A stretch of 64,000 nucleotides of DNA, from NCBI GenBank assembly GCA_045580325.1, contig JAZNNR010000022.1, positions 68,185 through 132,184 of the forward strand, in the 5' to 3' direction. A program made the translations under genes and the position numbers. Positions 1 through 8,447 of this stretch are shown here, one piece after another. Numbering within the stretch: the stretch's first letter is position 1; each line of letters opens with the position of its first letter. Under the pieces are notes generated by a model, which was not told the origin of the DNA, searched no databases, and saw nothing but the letters and a program-made list of their open reading frames with translations. The stretch comes from SIG672 sp045580325. GTDB lineage: Bacteria; Bacillota; Clostridia; Oscillospirales; CAG-272.

Positions 1-2
1 AG

Positions 3-3000
3 TGGGCGGCTGTAAACATAGAAGGCGAGCGCAGTTGGTATAACCGCGATATGCAAAATCTTGCACAAGCTAAAGAGTGGCAGGATAAGCTCGACTATGA
101 TCGTGAGCTGCGTATGTATTATCCGAATGATTATCACAATCTCCCCAACACTCTTTCGGATGCCGACATACGAAACGCAAACGCTCAGATTATGCGACTT
201 ACGCTTGGCAAGGGTATTGACGAATTTGAAAAGTATCTCAGCGAGAAGAACGTTTATCTTACGCAGGCTGAAAGGTATCAGAACAGCGTAAAACTCTCCT
301 CTGTTGTTGATGCTCCCGATTTCGAGTATTATGCACAGAAAGGAATACAACAAGAAGCAGAATATCACAAACTCGGCTCAACGTTTAGCAAAGAAGGCAA
401 CAAGATCGTTGCCTATAAAAATCACGGATTTACGTATGCAGCAAGCCATTTTGCAGGTGGAGGTGGAGGAAATCCCGACGTTTATCTCGCTACAGAGATG
501 ACCGACGACGAAGTGAAAATATACAGCTATTACTATGCCAAAGAGGGCGAGAAAAAAGCTGACGAATATTTTAACTCTATCAGAGAAACACTTGAAGCAA
601 GACAGGCGGGCAAAATTGTCGCTTCGGCAGGTGACGACACAGCCTCTAAGATTATTTTCGGTGCTGTCGCGGGTCTTGACAACTTCCGCGCGGGTATTGA
701 AAATCTCTTCTCAAACGAGGACTACTACGTTCCTTCGGCTATACAGATTGCAGGTCAGCAGTTCCGTGAGGATCTTTCAGAATCGGGTGCAAAGCTTCCC
801 GATTGGCTCGGAGGCGCTTCTCTCGGTCAGACTACATATGATTTACTTAACACAGGAGCAAATATGGCGCCGTCCATACTTGCATCTATCGGAGCAAATC
901 TTCTTCTGCCCGGATCGGGTGCTGTAGTCGGCGGTACGCTTATGGGAGCTTCTGCGGGCGGAAACGCTTACGCTGAAATGATAAACGCGGGATACAGCAA
1001 GGAGCAGGCAAAGACGTATGGTATGCTTGTTGCTGCTTCGGAATCCCTACTTCAGTATGCTCTCGGTGGTGTTTCCGCTCTCGGCGGTAAGCTGACGGGC
1101 GGTGCGATGACGAAGATGCTGTCAAAGGTCGACAACGCTTTCGCAAGGGTGATCTTGACTTCTGTAGGAAAAATGGCTTCAGAAGGACTTGAAGAAGGTC
1201 TTCAGACCGTTCTTGAGCCTTGGTTTAAGTCTGTTGCTACCAAGACCGATTTTGAAGCGGCTGACATTGACGAGGTGCTCTATTCGGGGCTTCTCGGCGC
1301 TTTGTCAGCAGGAATACTTGAGAACGTCAACGTGAACAGCTCAGATACAGCAGCAGGAGCTACTGCAAACGCGATAAACAAGTACAGCTCAAACGTAGCC
1401 GTCGGAAAGCAGATAAGCGGTGTGGACGGCGCGGTCAACCGACTCCTTGAGCTTGGATCTGTTGTATCTGCAGACAGTGTTGCTCCTAAGATCGCGCAGA
1501 AGATAAACAAGCGACTCGCAGACGGCAAAAAGGTCGGCGCATACACTATAGCAAAGCTCTTTAATGCGGAGAAAGCGGCGCTCACCGAAACAAACGTCGC
1601 CGACATTACAAAGTCGCTCACGCGCAAGGGTGTTACCGAGTCTGATGCGAAGACTATATCGGCGTGGATGGCTAAAGTAGTAGAGGGTGTGCCGCTCACA
1701 GAGGCACAGGCAAACGCGCTTGAGAACAATCCTCTGCTTGACAGAACGTTCCAAGACGTTATTATCAATCCGAATTCGACCGTATATCAGCGCACAAAGC
1801 AGATGTCTGACTTCGTTTCTGACGTGCGCAGAGGAGAAATGACACAGAACAAAGCCACGACAGCGACACCTGCTACGGACACGTCGAAAACTGTCATACC
1901 GACCGAGAGTGCCACAACGCAGGAAAATGCGACAGAGAGCAAATTTAAGGCTTCTGTGGACGGCAAGACGGTTCTTACCGAAACCGCCGAAGAGGTCAAG
2001 CCTGTCGGAATAGAGTCTATTAAAAACGGCTCGGTCAAGGTAAAGCTTGAGGACGGCAAGGTGGTAGATGCAAGTGAAATCTCTTTTGCGACCAAAGACG
2101 AGGCTGTACTTTATGAGACAATATCTAATATTACCGACATTACTCCAAAGAGCGCAACTTATCTTATAAAGAATTTTGAGCCTGTCGAAGGCGTTCCGAC
2201 CGAGGTGCTTGCAAGCGATCTTGCGCTTGCATATCAGTACGGAAAGATAAACTATGCCGACGGACTTGAAAACCTCGACAGCAGCAAATCTCAAATGAAA
2301 GCCGCTTTTTACATCGGAAGAAACGAAGCTGAAGCAGCACTTGGCGAAAAAAGTTCAGAAAATGCTGAAACAGTATTGAAAACTGACAAAAAAAGTGGCA
2401 TAATAAATAAAAACGAATTGGAGATTGAAAATGAAAACAGAGAAGGAATATATTTACGCGACGGCAGCGAACGGTTTGGAAGTACGAGTACCCGCGGACA
2501 AATACGAGGAGTGGAAGAAAGTACAGGACAAGAAGAGAGCAGAGGGATCGAGTCTCGATTCACAGCAGACAGCGAAGCGGCTCGCCTCGTTGATGAAGCG
2601 CGGGAAATAAAGGTTTCAAGCCTCGGAATACCAAGAGGTTCAAGCAATCACACAGTAAAACTTGTTGACAAAGCAAACGAAACCTCTTCAATGAAAGAGG
2701 CGAGAAAACTTGCTGAAGAGAGAGGACTCAAGGCAACTTTCTTTGTGGGCGATAATCTTACTATCAACGGCAAGGACGGTAGTCCTGTTTCCGTGAGAGC
2801 TTACATCAGAGGAAAAAATGTTTTTGTAAGAGCCGATCACTACGCCTATACATCAGAACAGCTTATGCGACACGAGATCGGACACGATATGGTCGCAAAG
2901 GGCGAGGTCGATATAGATGCGGTAAGACAAAGGCTTGTTCAAACCGCAGGCGAAGAGAACATTGACGAGGTATCAACTCTTTACACAAACGCATATGACG

Positions 3001-6000
3001 GAACAGGAATGACCGCCGAGGAGATTTGGGAAGAGTGCATTTGCGACAGCCTTGGAGATATGAATATCTTCGCAGAGGTAGAGATGCTTGGCGAGTTCTT
3101 GGACGAAATGCTCCCCGAAATCAAGGGCGCTACACAGAGCAGCGAATCGCCCACGCAGACGAGAGGATCACCCGAGGGTAAGACGAGTAGGGAGACAAGT
3201 CGAAAGAAGAAATACGGCAAAACAGTTAAATATCTTTCTGCAAGCAAAGTCGGCGCGGCTAATATGGATTATATCAAACGTCAGTTGACAAATCTGTATA
3301 GCGGTTTAAGCGATGGAATTGCAGATGGAATTGCTGTTGAAAATGGCAATTTGGTTTATATCGTAGATTCGGGAAGAGAAAATGGGAAAATTGACTTTGG
3401 CGTAAGGTTAAAGAAAGCAATTAACAACGAATCCTTAAGAGCTGACTACATAAAGGAGAGAAATGATTATGCAATATCAAATGGGCAGGTTAGTGATGGA
3501 TTATCTCAAAGACTTGGGAGCGGATTGGGATACCATTCTGATAGCAATCTGCGACGAGAATTTGGAACAGAGCTACAAGCTGATAAAGGAAAATCCGAAG
3601 ATAAGCAAGGCGGAGTTTTTAGAGAAAATGCAGATAAGCGAGGACTAAGCGACGGTAAGGCGAGCAGGGAAACGCGAACATACTCAAAAGAGGATTACAA
3701 TAATTTTGGTTGGGTTAGACAAAACAACGTAATAAACGCAGGGTATTGGAAAGCTTTTACCGAAAACTTTGCACAAGCGGTGTCGGGTAATCAGTACTTT
3801 CCGAAAACGAAAAACGGCGAGTATATGATTGAAGTTTACGATATGTACGATTTGTCTGACGTCGCAGATGTAATAGTGTTTGCTAAAGGCACTATTGAAA
3901 GTCCGAATGTAACTAAAATTATCAAGATTGATTTAACTCAAGATATAGACATTGAAGCAAAAAGGAGTGAATTATATGCGGCTGAGAGGAAAGGAATACG
4001 ACGCTCGTTTGGACAAGTATTCATACACTACAATAAATCTGATTTCCTTAGCGAACGCAAGCACGAAGGAAATAGCTTTGAAGGCGACGGAAATAACAAC
4101 CGACTCAACACTAAGCGAAGCCGAAGTGAGATCAAAGCTAATCCAATTACTCAATTCCACGTCAACGAAGACGAAAACACCGTAACATATACCTATGCAA
4201 ATGGGGAAACTATTACCGAGAGCCTTAGCAAGACTTCCCGCGAGCTTGATTTTATAGAATACGCCAACGAGATGAGCGACGTCAAACAGGCGAGACTCGC
4301 AGGGCGAATGGCACAGGGAAGAATTGATGCTGAAGTTATCCGCAAGAAGGATGAGCAGATAAAGTCCATCCGTGAGCAGAGAGACGTAAAGCTCAAAGAA
4401 CTACAGCAAAAATATGCCGAGTCGAGAAAGAACGCTGTCGAGGGCAGACGTAAGACGGAAATGAAGCACAAGATCAAGAACTTCAAGGACAGACTTGAGC
4501 GTACGCTTCAGAATCCCACCGACAATATGTACGTTCCTATTGGACTTGTAGGTGCGATGGTCGATGTTTGTGAGCTTATTGATACCGACACCGATCTGTA
4601 CAAGAAGGACGGTTCTATAAACAAGGCACAGCAGAGAAGAAACATTACTAAAGAGAAGCTGCGCGATCTGAAGGATGAGTACGAGAAGCTTAAGAAGCAT
4701 CCCGATCCCACATATTCAGGAGAGTTCGACGAAACAATTTACGATTACCTTGATGATCTGCAAAGAGATTTTGGCGATAAAAATCTTAACGATATGACTC
4801 TTGACGAGCTTCAAGAGATGTATGAAACGCTTCGCGGGATAGAAGAAACCCTTCGAGACGCAAGAAAGCTTATAGGATGGACGGAGGCATATGATGCTAT
4901 AGAAGCGGCAAGCATTATCCGATCCGAGCAGGAAGCGATAGCAAAAAAACACAAAAACGAAAAGCGAAGTAAGGCTGATCTGATACGTGATTTTTCCTTG
5001 AACAAAACGCTTTCTCCTATAAGAAATGTCGAGAGAATGTCCGGCTATAATCAGGATTCGCCTCTCTTCAAGGCTTTTAAAAAGTTTGCAGAGGGACAAA
5101 GAAAGAAAAACAGGTTTGAAATGGATTCGTACAAGCTTTTTGAACCTTTGACAACAGGCGAAAACGCAAATAAGTACGAAGACTCTATCTACAAGGAATA
5201 CAGTGGGTACAAGTACGTTGACAAAAACGGCAGAACGTTCGGAGTATCCAAAATGCAGATGATGCAGGCTATTCTTTCTTACGAGCGAGAGACTGCCGAC
5301 GATTTAAATCACATACAGTCGCTTGGATTTTCTTTTGCGGATATTGGTCTGCTTAACAAGGGCAAGCTCCGTGAAGCTGTATCAAGCGAACACTTACATA
5401 GAGTTATGCTCGGCACAGATATGGTATCCGACTTCAAAAAGGTACTTGAAAACGACAAGTGGGCGCAGAAATATATGAACGCCGCAAGAAAGTTCTTTAA
5501 CGAAATGGCAAAGGACGTTGTTGACGATTACACGATTGCGACAAAGCACCGAATCATAACAAAGAGCAAAAACTACATTCCTTTTGAGGTTGACAAGAGC
5601 TATATCGCTCGTGAGATAACAGATATGAACAGTATTTCGCAGACTATAAGCTCTTACGGAAACCTTAAGGCTCTGCAAAAAAAAGCAGATCAGCCTATCA
5701 TTATCACAGGACTTAATAATGTTGTCGAAAGACACATAGATCAGGTCGGAAACATTTATGGGTTTGGAGTTGAAGTAAGAAATTTCAACAAGATATGGAG
5801 CATTCGCGCAAGCGATGCCCTTGGCGACAATGCTACAATACGCAGCGCATTGGAAAAAAGTTGGGGCGTAGCGGGCGTAGACCACATCGAACAGGCTGTT
5901 AAAGACATTCAGGGTAAAAGAAAAAGCAATCAGTCTGCAACGTACAGATGGATAAAATCCAAATATATAGGCGCCACGTTCTTCCTCAACCTTTCGGTTG

Positions 6001-7730
6001 TCTTTAAACAGATAGGTTCAATGTTCGCGGCTACGTCTATGTTGAGGTATCGCAGTCCGGCAAGGATGATTGCTAACCTTTTCTACACAATGGCAAACTA
6101 TAAAAAGATATCTGCCGAGGTGGATAAATACACAGCGACAGCTTGGGTACGCAGACGAGGTTTTTCGGACTCAGAACTTCAGACTCTTCTTACCGAGGGA
6201 AAGAAGAGTTGGTTCGGAAGATTCGGGCAAAAGCTTCCCGCTTTGTTCAGACCGTCTAAATGGATTCAAGGAATGGACTCTGCTGTTGCGCTTTCTCTTT
6301 GGAAGTATGCAAAACAGGACACAGCCAAGCGAACGGGGCTCAAGGGTGAAGATCTTCTCAAGGCTACCGCAAAGTTCTATGATGAAGTTGTCGAAAGCAC
6401 GCAGAGTATGACAGACGTTTTACACCGTCCCGAAATACAAAAGTCAGGCGACGTATTCTCGGAGGCTCTCGGAACGTTTAAGACAGACCTTTATCAGATG
6501 TCAGGACAGCTGTGTGTTACATTAGGACGATATATGGCTAACAAGTCCGGAGAGAACGCAAAGGCGCTTGTTCGCACAGCATCCTCCGTCGTTATGTCTG
6601 CTGTATGGACGCAGCTTATGACCACACTATTTGCTCTGCTTCGCTACAAGGTAAATTCCTACAGAGATGACGATGACGATGATTTGACAGCTGAAAGTTG
6701 GCTCAAAAGACAGTCTCTTTCCTTTGCGGCAGATATCACAGGATACCTTTTCCCGCTTCTTGGAAGCGAATTGGTCGGTATCATAGAGAGTAGTGTATAC
6801 GGAGAGTCTGCTGAAGCAGTTGACAATATTGTACTAACTGCGATCAACGATTTTGTTGACGTTGTTACGGGAATTGCATCTAATATGAAAGACGGAGAAA
6901 TGCCGACGGTTGACGACGCGCGAAAGCTTCTTGTCAAGTCTTTGCAAATGTTTGGACTACCCGCTAACAACATTTCAAGAATCGTTGAAGCAGTAAGACT
7001 ACACGCAAAGGATATACAAAACGGAGAATTCTTATCCTTTGAAGCAGGAGTAGAACGCAGCTCTACGAAACATTTCAACAGAGTATTAGAGGAATTTGCA
7101 TCCGGCAATACAGACGTTGCTTTGGAACTGTACGAGGAGGCTGTTGAGGAGTTGGCTCTCCGAAAGGCTAAAGACGGCGAGGTTGGCGAAGACGAAGTGG
7201 ACGAAGCGATATCTTCTCTTAAGACTGCTCTCGGCAAGAAATACAAGGACGGAGAGTTAGACTATGATACTGCTTACAAAATGCTCTCGACTCTGTTCAA
7301 TATGAGCGAGTACGATATTTATTGGAAGTTTGACGAGTGGAACTATGCTGCCGAGAATGGATCTGCGGACGGATACAGTAAATATGACGATGTCATCGCA
7401 TCAGTAGAGTCGGGAAATCCCAAAGACACGATAGAAGAACTTGTCAAAATAGAAGCGGACGGACGCTATGAAAAAGCCAAAGCCGAAGCGGAAAAGGAAG
7501 GCAAGCGATTCGACGAGAGAAAAGAGCGTGAAGAGGCAGAAAAAAGCGCACGTTCCACTATCAAGAGTGCTATCACAAAGCATTGGAAGAAGCTTGCAGT
7601 TGAAGCTTTTAAAAGCAACGACAAGACAGAGCTGCTTCGTATCAGAGATCTTCTCTTTGATACCGGACTTTACGGAAGAAGCCGTTCCGAAGTTTACAGA
7701 ACTATGATGGAATGGCGCGACGAAGACTAA
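3..7730 (+). CDS. Giant multidomain phage virion (polyvalent) protein, 5'-partial
   Basis: The reading frame is open to the left edge; the first ATG is at 51, with no convincing Shine-Dalgarno, so the true start is probably outside the window. Counting from that ATG there are 2559 residues. In order: a charged N-terminus, glycine/alanine-rich hydrophobic segments at about 280-346, a zincin motif HEIGH at 941-945 with a candidate third ligand at E994/E995, a poorly recognised segment at about 1050-1390, strong coiled coil at about 1395-1551, a long helical region from about 1655, hydrophobic helices near 1974-2000, 2174-2202 and 2231-2245, and a very charged C-terminal coil. It lies directly upstream of the baseplate genes. 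Size and mix of domains fit the large polyvalent proteins of Clostridia phages, possibly injected with the DNA; the function is inferred. Three small genes are nested in another frame. Confidence 0.8.
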   Translation, partial: WAAVNIEGERSWYNRDMQNLAQAKEWQDKLDYDRELRMYYPNDYHNLPNTLSDADIRNANAQIMRLTLGKGIDEFEKYLSEKNVYLTQAERYQNSVKLSSVVDAPDFEYYAQKGIQQEAEYHKLGSTFSKEGNKIVAYKNHGFTYAASHFAGGGGGNPDVYLATEMTDDEVKIYSYYYAKEGEKKADEYFNSIRETLEARQAGKIVASAGDDTASKIIFGAVAGLDNFRAGIENLFSNEDYYVPSAIQIAGQQFREDLSESGAKLPDWLGGASLGQTTYDLLNTGANMAPSILASIGANLLLPGSGAVVGGTLMGASAGGNAYAEMINAGYSKEQAKTYGMLVAASESLLQYALGGVSALGGKLTGGAMTKMLSKVDNAFARVILTSVGKMASEGLEEGLQTVLEPWFKSVATKTDFEAADIDEVLYSGLLGALSAGILENVNVNSSDTAAGATANAINKYSSNVAVGKQISGVDGAVNRLLELGSVVSADSVAPKIAQKINKRLADGKKVGAYTIAKLFNAEKAALTETNVADITKSLTRKGVTESDAKTISAWMAKVVEGVPLTEAQANALENNPLLDRTFQDVIINPNSTVYQRTKQMSDFVSDVRRGEMTQNKATTATPATDTSKTVIPTESATTQENATESKFKASVDGKTVLTETAEEVKPVGIESIKNGSVKVKLEDGKVVDASEISFATKDEAVLYETISNITDITPKSATYLIKNFEPVEGVPTEVLASDLALAYQYGKINYADGLENLDSSKSQMKAAFYIGRNEAEAALGEKSSENAETVLKTDKKSGIINKNELEIENENREGIYLRDGSERFGSTSTRGQIRGVEESTGQEESRGIESRFTADSEAARLVDEAREIKVSSLGIPRGSSNHTVKLVDKANETSSMKEARKLAEERGLKATFFVGDNLTINGKDGSPVSVRAYIRGKNVFVRADHYAYTSEQLMRHEIGHDMVAKGEVDIDAVRQRLVQTAGEENIDEVSTLYTNAYDGTGMTAEEIWEECICDSLGDMNIFAEVEMLGEFLDEMLPEIKGATQSSESPTQTRGSPEGKTSRETSRKKKYGKTVKYLSASKVGAANMDYIKRQLTNLYSGLSDGIADGIAVENGNLVYIVDSGRENGKIDFGVRLKKAINNESLRADYIKERNDYAISNGQVSDGLSQRLGSGLGYHSDSNLRREFGTELQADKGKSEDKQGGVFRENADKRGLSDGKASRETRTYSKEDYNNFGWVRQNNVINAGYWKAFTENFAQAVSGNQYFPKTKNGEYMIEVYDMYDLSDVADVIVFAKGTIESPNVTKIIKIDLTQDIDIEAKRSELYAAERKGIRRSFGQVFIHYNKSDFLSERKHEGNSFEGDGNNNRLNTKRSRSEIKANPITQFHVNEDENTVTYTYANGETITESLSKTSRELDFIEYANEMSDVKQARLAGRMAQGRIDAEVIRKKDEQIKSIREQRDVKLKELQQKYAESRKNAVEGRRKTEMKHKIKNFKDRLERTLQNPTDNMYVPIGLVGAMVDVCELIDTDTDLYKKDGSINKAQQRRNITKEKLRDLKDEYEKLKKHPDPTYSGEFDETIYDYLDDLQRDFGDKNLNDMTLDELQEMYETLRGIEETLRDARKLIGWTEAYDAIEAASIIRSEQEAIAKKHKNEKRSKADLIRDFSLNKTLSPIRNVERMSGYNQDSPLFKAFKKFAEGQRKKNRFEMDSYKLFEPLTTGENANKYEDSIYKEYSGYKYVDKNGRTFGVSKMQMMQAILSYERETADDLNHIQSLGFSFADIGLLNKGKLREAVSSEHLHRVMLGTDMVSDFKKVLENDKWAQKYMNAARKFFNEMAKDVVDDYTIATKHRIITKSKNYIPFEVDKSYIAREITDMNSISQTISSYGNLKALQKKADQPIIITGLNNVVERHIDQVGNIYGFGVEVRNFNKIWSIRASDALGDNATIRSALEKSWGVAGVDHIEQAVKDIQGKRKSNQSATYRWIKSKYIGATFFLNLSVVFKQIGSMFAATSMLRYRSPARMIANLFYTMANYKKISAEVDKYTATAWVRRRGFSDSELQTLLTEGKKSWFGRFGQKLPALFRPSKWIQGMDSAVALSLWKYAKQDTAKRTGLKGEDLLKATAKFYDEVVESTQSMTDVLHRPEIQKSGDVFSEALGTFKTDLYQMSGQLCVTLGRYMANKSGENAKALVRTASSVVMSAVWTQLMTTLFALLRYKVNSYRDDDDDDLTAESWLKRQSLSFAADITGYLFPLLGSELVGIIESSVYGESAEAVDNIVLTAINDFVDVVTGIASNMKDGEMPTVDDARKLLVKSLQMFGLPANNISRIVEAVRLHAKDIQNGEFLSFEAGVERSSTKHFNRVLEEFASGNTDVALELYEEAVEELALRKAKDGEVGEDEVDEAISSLKTALGKKYKDGELDYDTAYKMLSTLFNMSEYDIYWKFDEWNYAAENGSADGYSKYDDVIASVESGNPKDTIEELVKIEADGRYEKAKAEAEKEGKRFDERKEREEAEKSARSTIKSAITKHWKKLAVEAFKSNDKTELLRIRDLLFDTGLYGRSRSEVYRTMMEWRDED
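2431..2610 (+). CDS. Nested small gene 1 inside the giant phage gene (+1 frame)
   Basis: A 59-residue frame lies wholly inside the giant gene, shifted by +1. GGAG sits 7 bases before the ATG. The product begins MKTEKEYIYATAANG and has a helix-like, lysine-rich second half (KYEEWKKVQDKKRAEG). It reads like a small soluble protein, whereas the giant frame over the same bases is an R/G/S/E-rich linker. An in-frame TTG two codons upstream is less likely as start. Function unknown. It could still be a chance frame; the ideal ribosome site and protein-like composition are the only support. Confidence 0.45.
   Translation: MKTEKEYIYATAANGLEVRVPADKYEEWKKVQDKKRAEGSSLDSQQTAKRLASLMKRGK
3463..3648 (+). 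CDS. Nested small gene 2 inside the giant phage gene (+1 frame)
   Basis: A 61-residue acidic frame in the same +1 register as the other two nested genes. It has the strongest ribosome site of the three, AAAGGAGAG just before ATG 3463, with a second ATG two codons later at better spacing. The product has a mixed hydrophobic core (LGADWDTILIAIC) followed by a helical tail (SYKLIKENPKISKAEFLEKM) and looks like a compact folded protein. The giant frame here is a glycine/serine-rich, low-order stretch. I do not know a function. Of the three, this is the most convincing as a real gene. Confidence 0.52.
   Translation: MIMQYQMGRLVMDYLKDLGADWDTILIAICDENLEQSYKLIKENPKISKAEFLEKMQISED
3976..4185 (+). CDS. 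Nested small gene 3 inside the giant phage gene (+1 frame)
   Basis: A 69-residue frame, again shifted by +1 against the giant gene. GGAG lies 8 bases before ATG 3976; an upstream in-frame TTG would place the ribosome site inside the coding region, so the ATG is preferred. The product starts MRLRGKEYDARLDKYSYTT, has two helix-like segments and ends in a threonine/serine/lysine-rich tail. It lies just before the giant protein's long coiled coil. No family recognised. Confidence 0.45.
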   Translation: MRLRGKEYDARLDKYSYTTINLISLANASTKEIALKATEITTDSTLSEAEVRSKLIQLLNSTSTKTKTP

Positions 7731-7741
7731 TAAAAATAGTC

Positions 7742-7773
7742 AAGAGGGGTGGATTTAATTTTCCGCTCCTCTT
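7742..7773 (+). terminator. Stem-loop after the giant gene
   Basis: AAGAGGGGTGG pairs with CCGCTCCTCTT (two G-T pairs) around an AT-rich loop, 12 bases after the stop codon. No long T-run follows, so it may be a weak terminator or an mRNA-processing structure rather than a full stop. Confidence 0.4.
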
Positions 7774-7815
7774 ACTATATAATTGACTTGAAGTAAAACA
7801 CAGAAAGGAAACGCT

Positions 7816-8433
7816 ATGAATTACTCAACACACAGGCTTTCGCTTGACCTTCACGACACAAGCTCTTGCCATATGATATATTGCAAAAAGGGCGACACGG
7901 CGCGACAGATCGCAATAGATCTGAACGAAAGCGGAGTGCCTTATATAATATCCGAGGATTGCAGCGCGGCACTCGTTGGCACAAAGCCTGATAAAAACAG
8001 ATTATTTCACGCCTGTGAAATCAAAAACAACGTGATCTATTACAAGTTCAACGAGCAGACCGCTCCTGTGGTGGGGCAGGTAGACTGCGAAATCAGAATA
8101 TACGGAGGTGATGGGGAGCTTATTACCTCTGCAGGCTTTGCCATCGTTGTAGAGGACGTAGAGTGTACCGACGGCGAAATACTTGACTCTGTAACTGAGA
8201 TGATAGGGTTGCCTTCGCTTATATCGCCTTCTGACATAGGTGCTGCCGAGGAAATACATCAACACACCGCAAACACTATCACAGGAGGGATGTTTGCAGG
8301 ATTAGTACAGGCAGGCTACACAAGCCAACCGGCAACGGGAATATGTTGCTTACGAAACAGTATGCTTTTACAACAAAATTCCAGTTATCCGGGACCTAAC
8401 CACAACGGTGAAATCTATTGGTATTATGAGTAA
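7816..8433 (+). CDS. BppU-like phage baseplate/tail protein
   Basis: 205 residues with a clear AGAAAGGAA ribosome site. The first 120 residues match the pattern of the BppU N-terminal domain: a short strand-rich start, then GDTARQIAIDLNESG, then alternating strands ending in a V-G-x-V-x-C-E-I-R-I-Y segment. This domain attaches receptor-binding proteins to siphophage baseplates. The last 60 residues carry a short tail-tip-like region (histidine and glycine rich). The repeat-rich adhesin follows after 14 bases, consistent with a baseplate-adhesin pair. The family assignment is from memory of the fold pattern. Confidence 0.72.
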   Translation: MNYSTHRLSLDLHDTSSCHMIYCKKGDTARQIAIDLNESGVPYIISEDCSAALVGTKPDKNRLFHACEIKNNVIYYKFNEQTAPVVGQVDCEIRIYGGDGELITSAGFAIVVEDVECTDGEILDSVTEMIGLPSLISPSDIGAAEEIHQHTANTITGGMFAGLVQAGYTSQPATGICCLRNSMLLQQNSSYPGPNHNGEIYWYYE

Positions 8434-8447
8434 GGGGGTGCTGTCCT

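Noticed and set aside
1389..2294. Long - strand frame of 301 codons opposite the giant phage gene
   Set aside because: Rich in Cys, Arg, Tyr and Leu in a pattern produced by the codon use of the + strand gene; no ribosome site.
7468..7707. Basic 79-codon frame near the end of the giant phage gene
   Set aside because: Unlike the three nested genes it has no Shine-Dalgarno at proper spacing and consists of lysine/arginine repeats arising from the glutamate-rich giant frame.
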